Below are positions 16,156-24,351 of a DNA stretch of 43,468 nucleotides, one piece after another (within the stretch, counting starts at the first letter, position 1; each line of letters begins with the position of its first letter). Made by a program: the position numbers and the translations under genes. The stretch is from Burkholderiales bacterium 68-10 (GTDB lineage Bacteria; Pseudomonadota; Gammaproteobacteria; Burkholderiales; Burkholderiaceae_C). The stretch lies in the NCBI GenBank assembly GCA_001897615.1, contig MKTG01000057.1, positions 135,433 through 178,900 on the forward strand. The letters run 5' to 3'. A model generated the notes under the pieces. It had not been told where the DNA came from. It was given only the letters and a program-made list of their open reading frames with translations, and made no database searches.

Positions 16156-17148
16156 TCAGGCCGTTTCGATCTTCAGACTGCGCACGAACGGCACCCAGCG
16201 CTCGCGCTCCTTGCGGCCGAAGGCGTCGGCCTGCGCCGGAGTGGAGGGGCCCAGGTTATCCGAACCGCCGCGCGCCAGCCGCTCCTGCATCGCGGGCAGG
16301 GCCAGGGCGGCGTTGAGCGCCTGGTTCAGGCGTGTGATGTCGGCGTCGGCCACCTTGGCGGGGGCGAACAGGCAGTTCCACGAATAGGCGTCGTAGTCGC
16401 GCAGGCCCTGTTCGGCAAAGGTCGGCACGTCGGGGATGACCGGACTGCGCTTGCGTCCGCCAAAGGCCAGCAGGCGCACGCGGCCTTGCTGGGCCATGGG
16501 CTGCGAGGTGATGATGCCGTCGAACACCATGTCCACATGGCCGCCCGCCAGGTCGGCCATGGCGGGCCCGTTGCCCTTGTAGGGCACGTGGTTGAGCCTG
16601 ATGTCGGCGGCACGCGCGAAGGCCTCGCCGACGATGTGGCTGATCGAGCCGGTGCCGCCCGAGCCATAGCTGATCTAGCCCGGGTTGGCGCGCGCGGCGG
16701 CGATCAGCTCCTTGAGCTTCTTGGCGCCCGCGGCCTTGCCCGCCAGTACCAGGGGCGTGCGGCCGACCAGGCCGATCTGGCGCAGGTCGCGTTCGACGTC
16801 GAACGGCAGGTTGCGGTACAGCGCCACGTTCATGACCATCTGCGAGCTGGTGCCCAGGCCGACGGTCAGGCCGTCGGGCGCGGCCTTGGCCACCATCTCG
16901 GTGCCCAGCGAGCCGCCGGCGCCCGGCTTGTTCTCGACGATCACCGGCTGGCCCAGCGGCTCGGCCATGTAGCGCGCCAGCTCGCGCGCGATCAGGTCGT
17001 TGGCGCTGCCGGGGGCGAAGCCGACGATGATGCGGATCGGGCGGGACCCCGCCGTCTGCGCGAAGGTGGCCGGCGCCGCCACGGACGCGGCCAGGCCCGC
17101 CAGGGCAGCGCGACGTGACCAGAAACGGGTAGGTGAGGATTCAGTCAT
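16156..17148 (-). pseudogene. Bug/TctC-family binding-protein gene interrupted by an in-frame TAG
   Basis: Both halves are continuous in one frame of 331 codons and align to the full family: signal peptide with a twin-arginine-like SRRAALAGL, RPIRIIVGFAPGSANDLIAREL, PVIVENKPGAGGSLG, then after the stop ISYGSGGTGSISHIVGE, VPYKGNGPAMADLAGGHVDMVFD and PDVPTFAEQGL. The stop (complement of 16675-16677) stands between NPG and ISYG, where the family usually has Lys, so one A-to-T change (AAG to TAG) explains it. AGGAG precedes the start and no other lesion is visible. It is either a recent pseudogene, a sequencing error or a suppressed stop. It sits 19 nt behind the AtuA-like gene as the last member of the CoA cluster. 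Confidence 0.85.
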
Positions 17149-17167
17149 GTGGATGCTCCTTGTTCGG

Positions 17168-18982
17168 TCAATGCTCGGAAGGGAACCAGGCGGCCGGCAC
17201 GGACACCGGCATCGCCAGCAGAATCTGCCCCATGCCCTTGCCCAGCGCGTCGTTGCGCAGCGAGGCCATGCCGCCGCCGCCCAGCGCCTGCTCGCAGACG
17301 AAGTTGAAGGCGTGAATGCCGGGCACCTCGTAGCGCGTGACCTTGCCCTGCACCAGGTGCGCCAGCCAGTCTTTCACGCGTGCCTCGGTCAGCTCGGCGC
17401 GCAGGTGCGCGAGCCACTCGGGCTTGCGCGCGATCACGCCGATGTTGGAGCTGTCGCCCTTGTCGCCCGAGCGTGCCCAGGCCAGGCGGATCAGCGGCAC
17501 CTCGATGGTCTGGCCCGAGGCCTGCGCCGGACTGGCCTGCGCCTGAATCGCTATTGATTTGGAAGCTGCTGGCGCTGATTGGACGGTCGCCAGGGCTTGA
17601 TTTGGCACTGAAACTGCCGTGCCATCCAGCGCTACCTGCGGCGCCAGCCGCGCCTTGTCCAGCAGGAAGGCGTATTGCCGGATCAGCGGCGACACGCCGG
17701 CGCGCCCGCCAGCACCGGTGGTACCGGGGGCCCAGGAGGTGCCCGCCGGCGCCACCTCGCGCGCCAGCAGCTCGAGCGCCGCCTTGTCGCGGTGGCGCGC
17801 GCTCAGGCGCAGGATGGCCTCGCGCGTCTGCGCCGCCGCCGCCTGTGCGTGCGGACCGTAGGGGCTTTCGGCGCCCAGCACCTCGATGTGGGTGGCGCTG
17901 AAGGGCGCCAGGCCCTGTGCCGCCAGCAGCTCGCCCACGCGCGTCAGGATCGCCTCGCCGGTGCGGCGTGCCTTGGCCACGGCGTCGAAGCCGACGATGG
18001 TCAGCTGCGCCGAGGTCTTGAAGCCATCGACGTAGGTGGCGCTGACCTTGTAGCTGCCGGTGGGCGCGCGACCGCGCGCGCCGTGCACACGCACGCGCTG
18101 CTCGCCCGCGGGTTCGATGCGAACCTGGGTGAAGTCGCACACCACGTCGGGCAGCAGGTAGTTCGCCGGGTCGTGGATTTCGTACAGCAGCTGCTCGGCC
18201 ACGGTCTGCGGGGCGATCAGCCCGCCGGTGCCTTGCGGCTTGGCGACGGTGAAGCTGCCATCGCTTTCGCACTCGACGATGGGATAGCCGATGTGCGCCC
18301 AGTCGGGCACGTCCTGCCAATCCGTATGCAGCCCGCCCGTGGCCTGGCAGCCGCATTCGATGATGTGGCCAGCCAGGCTGCCGCCCGCCAGCGCGTCGAG
18401 GTCATTGGGCGTCCAGCCGAACTCGTGCATCAGGATGCCCAGCGTCACCGCCGAATCGACGCAGCGGCCGGTGATGACGATCTGCGCGCCCGCATCCAGC
18501 GCGGCCTTGACGGGCAGCGCGCCCAGGTAGGCGTTGGCGGTCACCACCTTGGCCGGCAGCGGCGCGCCGCTTTGCAGCTCGGTGAGGGGCGGTTGCTGCT
18601 CGCGCAGCGCGGGCAGCAGCGGCATCACGTCGTCGCCGGTGACGGTGGCGATTTTGACTTGCACGCCCAGCTCGGCCGCCAGCGCCCGCAGTGCGTCGGC
18701 GCAGCCCTCGGGGTTGACGCCACCGGCGTTGCTGACCACGCGGATGCCCTTGGCCACCACGTCCTTGAGCACCTGCTTCATCGCCACGCTGACGAAGTCG
18801 GTGGCGTAGCCCAGCTCGGGCTTCTTCATGCGCGCGGCCGCCAGGATGGACATCGTCAGCTCGGCCAGGTAGTCGAAGGCCAGGTAGTCCACCTGACCGC
18901 TGGCCACCAGCTGCGGCGCGCCGACGCTGGAGTCGCCCCAGAAGCCCGAGGCGCCGCCGATGCGTACGGATTTAGTGGACAT
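17168..18982 (-). CDS. AtuA-family acyl-CoA metabolism protein (DUF1446 plus C-terminal AtuA-like domain)
   Basis: Cytosolic protein of 604 residues. The N-terminal part (about 5-450) is the DUF1446/AtuA domain: VRIGGASGFWGDSSVG, DYLAFDYLAELTMSIL, VVSNAGGVNPEGCADAL and IVITGRCVDSAVTLG. The C-terminal part (about 490-600) is the small AtuA-associated domain: IRLAWARSGDKGDSSNIGVIARKPEW. AtuA was named in Pseudomonas acyclic-terpene catabolism, but the family is widespread in acyl-CoA clusters and its reaction is not firmly known to me. The linker at about 459-479 is encoded by a family A repeat in antisense orientation. Upstream lie a family B repeat and then the enoyl-CoA hydratase gene on the same strand. 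No geranyl-CoA carboxylase is present, so terpene use should not be assumed. Confidence 0.88.
   Translation of the reverse strand: MSTKSVRIGGASGFWGDSSVGAPQLVASGQVDYLAFDYLAELTMSILAAARMKKPELGYATDFVSVAMKQVLKDVVAKGIRVVSNAGGVNPEGCADALRALAAELGVQVKIATVTGDDVMPLLPALREQQPPLTELQSGAPLPAKVVTANAYLGALPVKAALDAGAQIVITGRCVDSAVTLGILMHEFGWTPNDLDALAGGSLAGHIIECGCQATGGLHTDWQDVPDWAHIGYPIVECESDGSFTVAKPQGTGGLIAPQTVAEQLLYEIHDPANYLLPDVVCDFTQVRIEPAGEQRVRVHGARGRAPTGSYKVSATYVDGFKTSAQLTIVGFDAVAKARRTGEAILTRVGELLAAQGLAPFSATHIEVLGAESPYGPHAQAAAAQTREAILRLSARHRDKAALELLAREVAPAGTSWAPGTTGAGGRAGVSPLIRQYAFLLDKARLAPQVALDGTAVSVPNQALATVQSAPAASKSIAIQAQASPAQASGQTIEVPLIRLAWARSGDKGDSSNIGVIARKPEWLAHLRAELTEARVKDWLAHLVQGKVTRYEVPGIHAFNFVCEQALGGGGMASLRNDALGKGMGQILLAMPVSVPAAWFPSEH
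17546..17605 (+). repeat. Family A repeat, copy 8, inside the AtuA-like coding region (genic form)
   Basis: Reads AATCGCTATTGATTTGGAAG into CTGCTGGCGCT and the 29-nt arm. The GCTAT element is displaced outward relative to intergenic copies, as in the two other genic copies. It is antisense to the gene and encodes the linker between the two domains (around NQALATVQSAPAASKSIAIQ). Confidence 0.85.
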
Positions 18983-19012
18983 GGCCGGCCTCCTGCTTCG
19001 TTGGCAGGCCGT

Positions 19013-19123
19013 TGGCTGCGGAGCAAGCCAGGCCAGCGAACGCCGTGGCCGGACCAGTGCCGGCCACTGGCGTTGTCCCCCTCGCGAAGCAAGAGGGGGA
19101 AGGCGCGCAGCGCCACAGGGGGT
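19013..19123 (-). repeat. Family B repeat behind the enoyl-CoA hydratase stop
   Basis: Starts CCCCCTGTGG ten to eleven bases after the stop codon of the minus-strand gene, with hairpins CCCCCTC/GAGGGGG type and GTGGCCGG/CCGGCCAC type. It separates the hydratase from the AtuA-like gene. Confidence 0.75.
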
Positions 19124-19132
19124 GTTTGCTAT

Positions 19133-19912
19133 TCATCGTCCGCTCCACTTCGGTTTGCGCTTTTCGCGGAAGGCCAGTTGGCCCTCGGCTGCATCGTCCG
19201 TGAGCGCGAACAGGCCGATCTGGCTTTCGGTGAAGGCCATCGACTCCTCGAACGACATGGCGCCGATGCGCTTCATCAGATACAGGCCGCGGCGGATGGC
19301 GGCGGGGGATTTGTCCAGGAAGCGATCCAGCAGTGCCTGCACGCCGGCGTCAAGGTCGTCGGCCACGCGGTTGATCAGGCCGAGCTGCAACGCCTCTTGC
19401 GCGCTGATGGGCTCGCCGGTGACGCACAGCTCGGTCAGCGCGCGCGCGCCGATCAGACCATTCAGCACCGACAGCACCTGAGCCGGAAACACACCCACCT
19501 TGACCTCGGGCAGGCCGAAGATGGCGTGCGGCGCCGCCACCACCATGTCGCACATCGCCATCAAGCCCATGCCGCCGGCCATGCAGGCGCCGTTGACGCG
19601 CGCGACGAGCGGCACGTTGAGCTGGCGCGAGAGGCGAAACAGGTTGGCGATGCCCTGCGTGGGCTCGGAATAGTCGAACTTGAAGGACTGGCCGGTGGCC
19701 AGGTCGGCGCCGGCGCAAAAGGCCTTGTCGCCGGCGCCGGTGAGCACGATGGCGCGCACCTCGCGGTCGGCGTTGGCGCGCGTGAGCGCTTCGATCAAGC
19801 CAGCCAGCACACCAGGGCTGATGGCGTTGCGGCGCTCGGGGCGGTTGATGGTCAGCCACAGCACGCCGTCCTGCTGGCGCTGCAGCAGCTCGGGCTCGGG
19901 GGGGGTGGTCAT
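19133..19912 (-). CDS. Enoyl-CoA hydratase/isomerase family protein
   Basis: Crotonase-fold enzyme of 259 residues acting on an acyl-CoA. CoA and oxyanion-hole segments: INRPERRNAIS, FCAGADLATG (oxyanion hole) and ARVNGACMAGGMGLMAMCD. Of the two catalytic glutamates of classic hydratases, the second is present (E136 in FGLPEVKVG), but the first is replaced by Gly (G116, where the family usually reads GGGCEL). Such members can be hydratases with altered mechanism, isomerases or lyases, so the reaction is uncertain. A GGAG motif precedes the ATG. It lies 18 nt behind a CoA-transferase gene and is likely cotranscribed with it. Confidence 0.9.
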   Translation of the reverse strand: MTTPPEPELLQRQQDGVLWLTINRPERRNAISPGVLAGLIEALTRANADREVRAIVLTGAGDKAFCAGADLATGQSFKFDYSEPTQGIANLFRLSRQLNVPLVARVNGACMAGGMGLMAMCDMVVAAPHAIFGLPEVKVGVFPAQVLSVLNGLIGARALTELCVTGEPISAQEALQLGLINRVADDLDAGVQALLDRFLDKSPAAIRRGLYLMKRIGAMSFEESMAFTESQIGLFALTDDAAEGQLAFREKRKPKWSGR

Positions 19913-19930
19913 GCGTCGGTCTCCGGTCAG

Positions 19931-21160
19931 TCAAGTGGTTGGGGCGCCCCGCGCGGCGCCGCGCGCCAGCAGGGCTTCGATCTCGGCGTCGGTGTAGCCG
20001 GCCTCGCGCAGCACCTCGGCGGTGTGCTGGCCCAGCACCGGCACCGGGCGGTGGTTGTCGGGCACGGTGTCGGACCACTCGCTGGGCACGGCGGTCTCTA
20101 GCACGGTGCCGACCACCGGGTGCTCGGTCTGGCGGAAAAAGCCGGTGGCAGCCAGGTGCTCGTCGTGCAGCAGCGACTCGAAAGTGTGCATCGGAAAGAT
20201 CGGGATCTCGGACTCGGGCAGCAGCGCGCGCCACTCGGCGGTGGTGCGCTGCGCCAGTTCGTCGGCCACCAGCTGGTACAGCGCGTCGATGGACTGGGTG
20301 CGGGTGCGGATGTTCTTGAAGCGCGGGTCGGTCTTCAGCAGCTCGCCCCGGCCGACGGCGTTCAGAAAGAGCTCCCAGTGCTTGTCGGTATAGATCAGAC
20401 AGCAGACGTAGCCGTCCTGGGTCTTGTAGGGCCGGCGGTTGGGCGACATCAGGCGCGGGTAACTGAAGTCGCCCTGGCCTGGAACGAAGGTACGGCCGTA
20501 CAGGTGATCGCCCAGCACGTAGGGAATCATGGTCTCGAACATCGGGATCTCGACGCTCTGGCCGCGGCCGCTGCGCTCGCGTGCGTACAGCGCGGCGCTG
20601 ATGACCCCGAAGGCGTACAGACCCACCGAACGGTCGGCAATGGTGATCGGCAGGTAGCGCGGTGCCTCGCCAGCGGCTTCGCCCACCACCGCGGCCAGCC
20701 CGGTGGCGGCCTGGATCATGTCGTCAAACGCCGCCTTGGCCGCATAGGGCCCACGCTGGGAAAAGCCGACCATGCTGGCGTAGATCAGGCGCGGGTTGAC
20801 CGCCAGCAGCACGTCGGGCCCCAGGCCCAGGCGCCGCATGGCGGCGGGGCGCACGTTGGTGGTCAGCACATCGGCGCCCTGCGCCAGCCGCAGCAGGGCG
20901 GCCACGGCCTCGGGCTGCTTGAGGTCCAGCGCCACGCTGCGCTTGTTGCGGTTCAGGCCCAGGAACAGCGGACCCAGGCCCTGCTCGCCGTGCGGGCCGA
21001 TGCTGCGCGTGGAATCGCCCTGCGGCGCCTCGACCTTGATCACGTCGGCGCCCAGGTCGGCCAGCATCTGCGTGGCCGACGGGCCCATGAACACCGTGGT
21101 CAGGTCGAGCACCCGCACGCCGGCCAGCGGGCCGCTGGGAGCGCGGGTCGGCCCACTCAT
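19931..21160 (-). CDS. CaiB/BaiF (class III) CoA-transferase, second in cluster
   Basis: Moves CoA between carboxylates, 409 residues. Typical segments: GVRVLDLTTVFMGPSATQMLADLGADVIKVE, GLNRNKRSVALDLKQPEAV, NVRPAAMRRLGLG, and the active-site Asp in AAFDDMIQAATG (D146, the position of catalytic Asp169 of formyl-CoA transferase). C-terminal SEWSDTVPDNHRPVPVLGQHTAEVL is the family ending. Its start codon overlaps the stop of the Bug-protein gene by 4 nt (ATGA), indicating translational coupling. It probably activates the acid imported through the adjacent receptor; the acid is unknown. Confidence 0.92.
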   Translation of the reverse strand: MSGPTRAPSGPLAGVRVLDLTTVFMGPSATQMLADLGADVIKVEAPQGDSTRSIGPHGEQGLGPLFLGLNRNKRSVALDLKQPEAVAALLRLAQGADVLTTNVRPAAMRRLGLGPDVLLAVNPRLIYASMVGFSQRGPYAAKAAFDDMIQAATGLAAVVGEAAGEAPRYLPITIADRSVGLYAFGVISAALYARERSGRGQSVEIPMFETMIPYVLGDHLYGRTFVPGQGDFSYPRLMSPNRRPYKTQDGYVCCLIYTDKHWELFLNAVGRGELLKTDPRFKNIRTRTQSIDALYQLVADELAQRTTAEWRALLPESEIPIFPMHTFESLLHDEHLAATGFFRQTEHPVVGTVLETAVPSEWSDTVPDNHRPVPVLGQHTAEVLREAGYTDAEIEALLARGAARGAPTT

Positions 21161-22131
21161 TCAGGCTTGATCCCGGCCGCGCGGATCACCTGGCCCCACT
21201 TCTTCGAATCGGCCGCCTGAAACTGCGCCAGCCCCTCGGGGGTGCTGAGCGACACTTCGCCGCTGGTCTTGGCCATGAAGTTCTTGAACCCTTCGCTGGT
21301 GGTGGCCTTTGCAAAGGCCTGGTTGAGCTTGTTCACGATGGCCGCCGGCGTGCCGGCGGGCGCGTAGATGGCGAACCAGTAGCTCATGTCGTAACCCTTG
21401 ACACCGGCCTCGGCCACGGTGGGCACGTCGGGCGCCGCGGCCACGCGCTTGCTGCCGCTGGCGGCCAGCGCGCGCAGCTTGCCGCCCTGCACCTGCGGCA
21501 GCGCGGTGGGGGCGTCGGCGAACATGAAATCGATCTGACCGCCGATCAGGTCGGTGAGCGCCAGCGGATTGCTCTTGTAGGGCACATACAGCGCGTCGAC
21601 GTGCGCCATTTGCTTGAGCAGCTCGCTGGCCACCTGGCTGGACGAGGAGCCGGCGCCGAAGCTGAGCTTGCCCGGCGCCTTCTTGGCCGCCGCGATCAGG
21701 TCGGCCAGCGTCTTGTAGGGCGAATCAGGGCGCACCAGCAGCAGCATCTGGCCGGTGGACACCAGGGTGATGGGCGCGAAGTCCTTCACCGGGTCGTAGG
21801 GCAGCTTCTTGAACAGGTGCTCGTTGGCCGACTGCGTGGTGTTGGTGGTGGTCAGCAGGGTGTAGCCGTCGGGTGCGGCCTTGGCCACATACTGCGCGGC
21901 GATGAAGCCGGCCGCGCCGCCCTTGTTCTCGACCACGATCGGCACCTTCAAATCATCGCCCAGTGCCTGCGCCAGCACGCGCGCGAACTGGTCGGTGCCG
22001 CTGCCGGGGCCGAAGGGCACGACCAGCGAGATCGGCTTGCTCGGGTAGTCCTGCGCCGCGACGGGCAGCGCGGCCAGGGTGGCTGCGGCGGCGGTCAGCG
22101 CCGCCAGGGCGTGGGTGATGCGAATGCTCAT
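21157..22131 (-). CDS. Bug-family (TctC-like) tripartite tricarboxylate transporter receptor
   Basis: Periplasmic solute receptor of 324 residues. Start MSIRITHALAALTAAAA is fixed by AGGAG 6 nt upstream and a signal peptide ending AALPVAAQ. Family segments: YPSKPISLVVPFGPGSGTDQFARVLA, VPIVVENKGGAAGFIAAQYVAKAAPDGYTLL and VPYKSNPLALTDLIGGQIDFMFAD. Its coding sequence overlaps both neighbouring CoA-transferase genes by 4 nt, placing it in one transcript with them. No TctA or TctB membrane genes are present, as is common for the many orphan Bug receptors in Burkholderiales. Ligand: probably a carboxylate, identity unknown. Confidence 0.93.
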   Translation of the reverse strand: MSIRITHALAALTAAAATLAALPVAAQDYPSKPISLVVPFGPGSGTDQFARVLAQALGDDLKVPIVVENKGGAAGFIAAQYVAKAAPDGYTLLTTTNTTQSANEHLFKKLPYDPVKDFAPITLVSTGQMLLLVRPDSPYKTLADLIAAAKKAPGKLSFGAGSSSSQVASELLKQMAHVDALYVPYKSNPLALTDLIGGQIDFMFADAPTALPQVQGGKLRALAASGSKRVAAAPDVPTVAEAGVKGYDMSYWFAIYAPAGTPAAIVNKLNQAFAKATTSEGFKNFMAKTSGEVSLSTPEGLAQFQAADSKKWGQVIRAAGIKPE

Positions 22132-23291
22132 GAGGTCTCCTGGGTGGGTTTGAGGCGGGGCGGCACCGGCAGGCCGTGCGCGGCGTTGTCGGCGCCCAGG
22201 CGGGGTGCGCCCGCGTGCGGCAGGGGGCGCTGGCCGTCGATGCTGAGCGGCAGCGCGGTGAGTGAGAAGTCTTCGCCCGCAATGGGCGCCAGGATGCCGA
22301 GCGCCCGCACCTGCGGATGCGCCAGCGCCTCGGGCACGCTGTGGATGGGCGCGCAGGGCACGCCCGCGGCCTCGAAGCGCGCGGTCCATTCGGCGCGGGG
22401 TCGCGCGCGCAGCAGCGGCTGCAGTTGCGCCAGCAGCGCCGCCTTGTGCGCCAGCCGCGCGCGGTTGGTGGAAAAGCGCTCATCCTGAAGCCAGTCGGTC
22501 CGGCCCAGCTCGGCCGCCAGCTTGGCGAACAGGCGGTCGTTGCCGCAGCAGATCAGCAAGGGCGCGTCCTGGGTGTCGAAGGCCTCGTAGGGCACGAAGC
22601 CGGGGTGGCCCGAGCGGTCGCGCAGCGGCAGGCGCCCTTCGTTGACGTAGGCATCGGCCTTCTGGCCGTTCCACACCAGGGCGGTTTCCAGCAGCGAGGT
22701 TTGCAGGATGCCGCCGCGTCCCGTCTGGTGTCGGCGTTGCAGCAGCGCCAGCGCGCCGATGACCACCCACATGCCGCTGCCCTGGTCGCACATCGAGGCG
22801 GCCGAGCGCATGGGTGGGTCGTCGGGGCCGCCGTTGGTGCTGGACAGACCGCTGAAGGCCTGTACCAGCGGCTCATAGCCGGGTTGCAGGGCCATCGGGC
22901 CGACATGGCCGAAAGCGGAGATCTCGCAGTAGATCAGGCGCGGATGGCGCGCGCACAGCGCCGGGCCGTCGATGCCCAGCTTGGCCGGAACCCCCGGCCG
23001 CAGGTTGTGGATGAAGATGTCGGCCTCGCTCGCCAGGCGCTCGAACGCCGCCAGACCGGCGGCGCTTTTCAAATCCAGCGCCACCGACTGCTTGCCGCGG
23101 TTGAAAACCTGAAAGTTCAGCGCGTCGCCATGCCGGAACGCCGGCCCCATGGCGCGGGCGTCGTCACCGCCTTCGATGCGCTCCAGCTTGACCACTTCGG
23201 CGCCCAGGTCGGCCAGGATGGCGCCGGCAAACGGCCCCGCCAGCACCTGGCCCAATTCGAGCACGCGCACGCCTTGAAGCACTCCGCTCAT
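22128..23291 (-). CDS. CaiB/BaiF (class III) CoA-transferase, first in cluster
   Basis: 387 residues; first gene of the leftward cluster, divergent from the LysR regulator. Segments: GVRVLELGQVLAGPFAGAILADLGAEVVKLE, FNRGKQSVALDLKS, NLRPGVPAKLGID and YCEISAFGHVGP. At the usual catalytic-Asp position the sequence is PGYEPLVQAFSG, with Glu (E140) instead of Asp; the glutamate could still form the mixed anhydride, or the protein may have a changed activity. Its stop overlaps the Bug start by 4 nt (ATGA). The two transferases of this cluster differ clearly in sequence, so they may serve successive acids. Confidence 0.91.
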   Translation of the reverse strand: MSGVLQGVRVLELGQVLAGPFAGAILADLGAEVVKLERIEGGDDARAMGPAFRHGDALNFQVFNRGKQSVALDLKSAAGLAAFERLASEADIFIHNLRPGVPAKLGIDGPALCARHPRLIYCEISAFGHVGPMALQPGYEPLVQAFSGLSSTNGGPDDPPMRSAASMCDQGSGMWVVIGALALLQRRHQTGRGGILQTSLLETALVWNGQKADAYVNEGRLPLRDRSGHPGFVPYEAFDTQDAPLLICCGNDRLFAKLAAELGRTDWLQDERFSTNRARLAHKAALLAQLQPLLRARPRAEWTARFEAAGVPCAPIHSVPEALAHPQVRALGILAPIAGEDFSLTALPLSIDGQRPLPHAGAPRLGADNAAHGLPVPPRLKPTQETS

Positions 23292-23399
23292 GTCGATCCC
23301 GCACCTGTCTCCTGTGATTTGTGGCCAGTCTAGGCCGATCGAACTGATATTGGAAGCGCTACAGTTCTATTTCTGTGATAACAAATCAGGATCAATCAC
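23292..23399. promoter_or_regulatory. Divergent promoter region with LysR-type T-N11-A site
   Basis: The 108-nt gap between the first CoA-transferase and lysR is AT-richer than its surroundings. TGATAACAAATCA (23376-23388) is a short palindrome of exact T-N11-A form, 11 nt before the LysR start codon. A related half-site CTGTGATTTGTG lies at 23312-23323 near the CoA-transferase start. The arrangement fits autoregulation plus activation of the divergent operon, as usual for LysR regulators. Confidence 0.5.
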
Positions 23400-24320
23400 A
23401 TGCGCATCGACCTGAACCTTCGGCAGCTGGAGGCCTTTGTCCAGGTCGCGGCCTGCGGCAGCTTCCGGCAGGCGGCGGCGCGGCTGGGCCAGTCCCAGCC
23501 GGCGCTGAGTCGCTTCATCCGGCAGGCCGAGCAGACCCTGGGGGCGCGCCTGTTCGACCGCGACACCCGCCGCGTCGAGATCACGGCGGCCGGGCGCGAG
23601 CTGCTGCCCATCGCCCAGCGCATCCTGCGCGACTTCGACGACGCGCTGAGCGACTTCGGCGAGTTCATGGCCGGCCGCAGCGGTCAGGTCGCCATGGCCA
23701 TGCTGCCGTCGGCCGGCGTGGCGCTGGTGCCGCGCGCCGTGGCGGCGTTCTCGCGCCAGCACCCGCAGGTCAGCTACCTGCTGCGCGAGGCCCCCGCCGA
23801 TGCGCTCGCGGCCCTGGTGGAGCAGGGTCAGGTCGACTTCGGCATCAGCGTGCGGCCCGCGCCGCGGCAGCGCCTGCAATACCGCCATCTGCAAGACGAC
23901 CCCTTCGTGCTGCTGTGCCGGCGTGACGACCCGCTGGCGGCGCAGGCGTCGGTGTCGTGGTCGGTGTTCACCACCCGTCCGTGCATCGTCAGCGCGGCGC
24001 AAAGCAGCATCCGCCCGGTGACCGACGCGGTGTTCCTGCGTCAGCGCACCCCCGTGCGGCCCGTGCTGGAATACCCGAGCGTGGCGGCCAGCGGCGCGCT
24101 GGTGGCCGCCGGCGTGGGGATCACGGCCTTGCCGCGGCTGGCGCTGGAGTTGGTCGACATGAGCCAACTGGCGGCCATTCCCCTGCAGCGGCCCTACATG
24201 ACGCGGCCGATCGGCATCGTCACGCGCATCGGGCGCACGCTGCCGCCGGTGGCGCGGGCGTTCATGGCCTGCCTGACCGTCGACACGGCGACGCGGGCTG
24301 GCGCCAGCACCCTGCCATGA
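23400..24320 (+). CDS. LysR-type transcriptional regulator of the CoA cluster
   Basis: 306 residues. Winged helix-turn-helix at about 5-65 (LRQLEAFVQVAACGSFRQAAARLGQSQPALSRFIRQAEQTLGARLF in family terms, with the recognition helix SQPALSRFI), followed by a linker helix and the effector-binding domain from about 95 (GQVAMAMLPSAGVALVPRAV, DFGISVRPA). It is transcribed away from the CoA-transferase/Bug operon with a shared promoter region, the classic geometry for a regulator sensing the pathway substrate or a CoA intermediate. chrA follows in the same direction 31 nt after its stop. Confidence 0.93.
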   Translation: MRIDLNLRQLEAFVQVAACGSFRQAAARLGQSQPALSRFIRQAEQTLGARLFDRDTRRVEITAAGRELLPIAQRILRDFDDALSDFGEFMAGRSGQVAMAMLPSAGVALVPRAVAAFSRQHPQVSYLLREAPADALAALVEQGQVDFGISVRPAPRQRLQYRHLQDDPFVLLCRRDDPLAAQASVSWSVFTTRPCIVSAAQSSIRPVTDAVFLRQRTPVRPVLEYPSVAASGALVAAGVGITALPRLALELVDMSQLAAIPLQRPYMTRPIGIVTRIGRTLPPVARAFMACLTVDTATRAGASTLP

Positions 24321-24351
24321 TCGTGGCCCCGCTCTACCGCCAGAACGCACC

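Noticed and set aside
18111-18130. tRNA T-loop-like GGTTCGA string
   Set aside because: It lies within the AtuA-like coding region and no cloverleaf arms surround it.
17168-18982. Acyclic terpene (geranyl-CoA) degradation cluster
   Set aside because: AtuA-like protein occurs without geranyl-CoA carboxylase or the citronellyl-CoA dehydrogenase genes.
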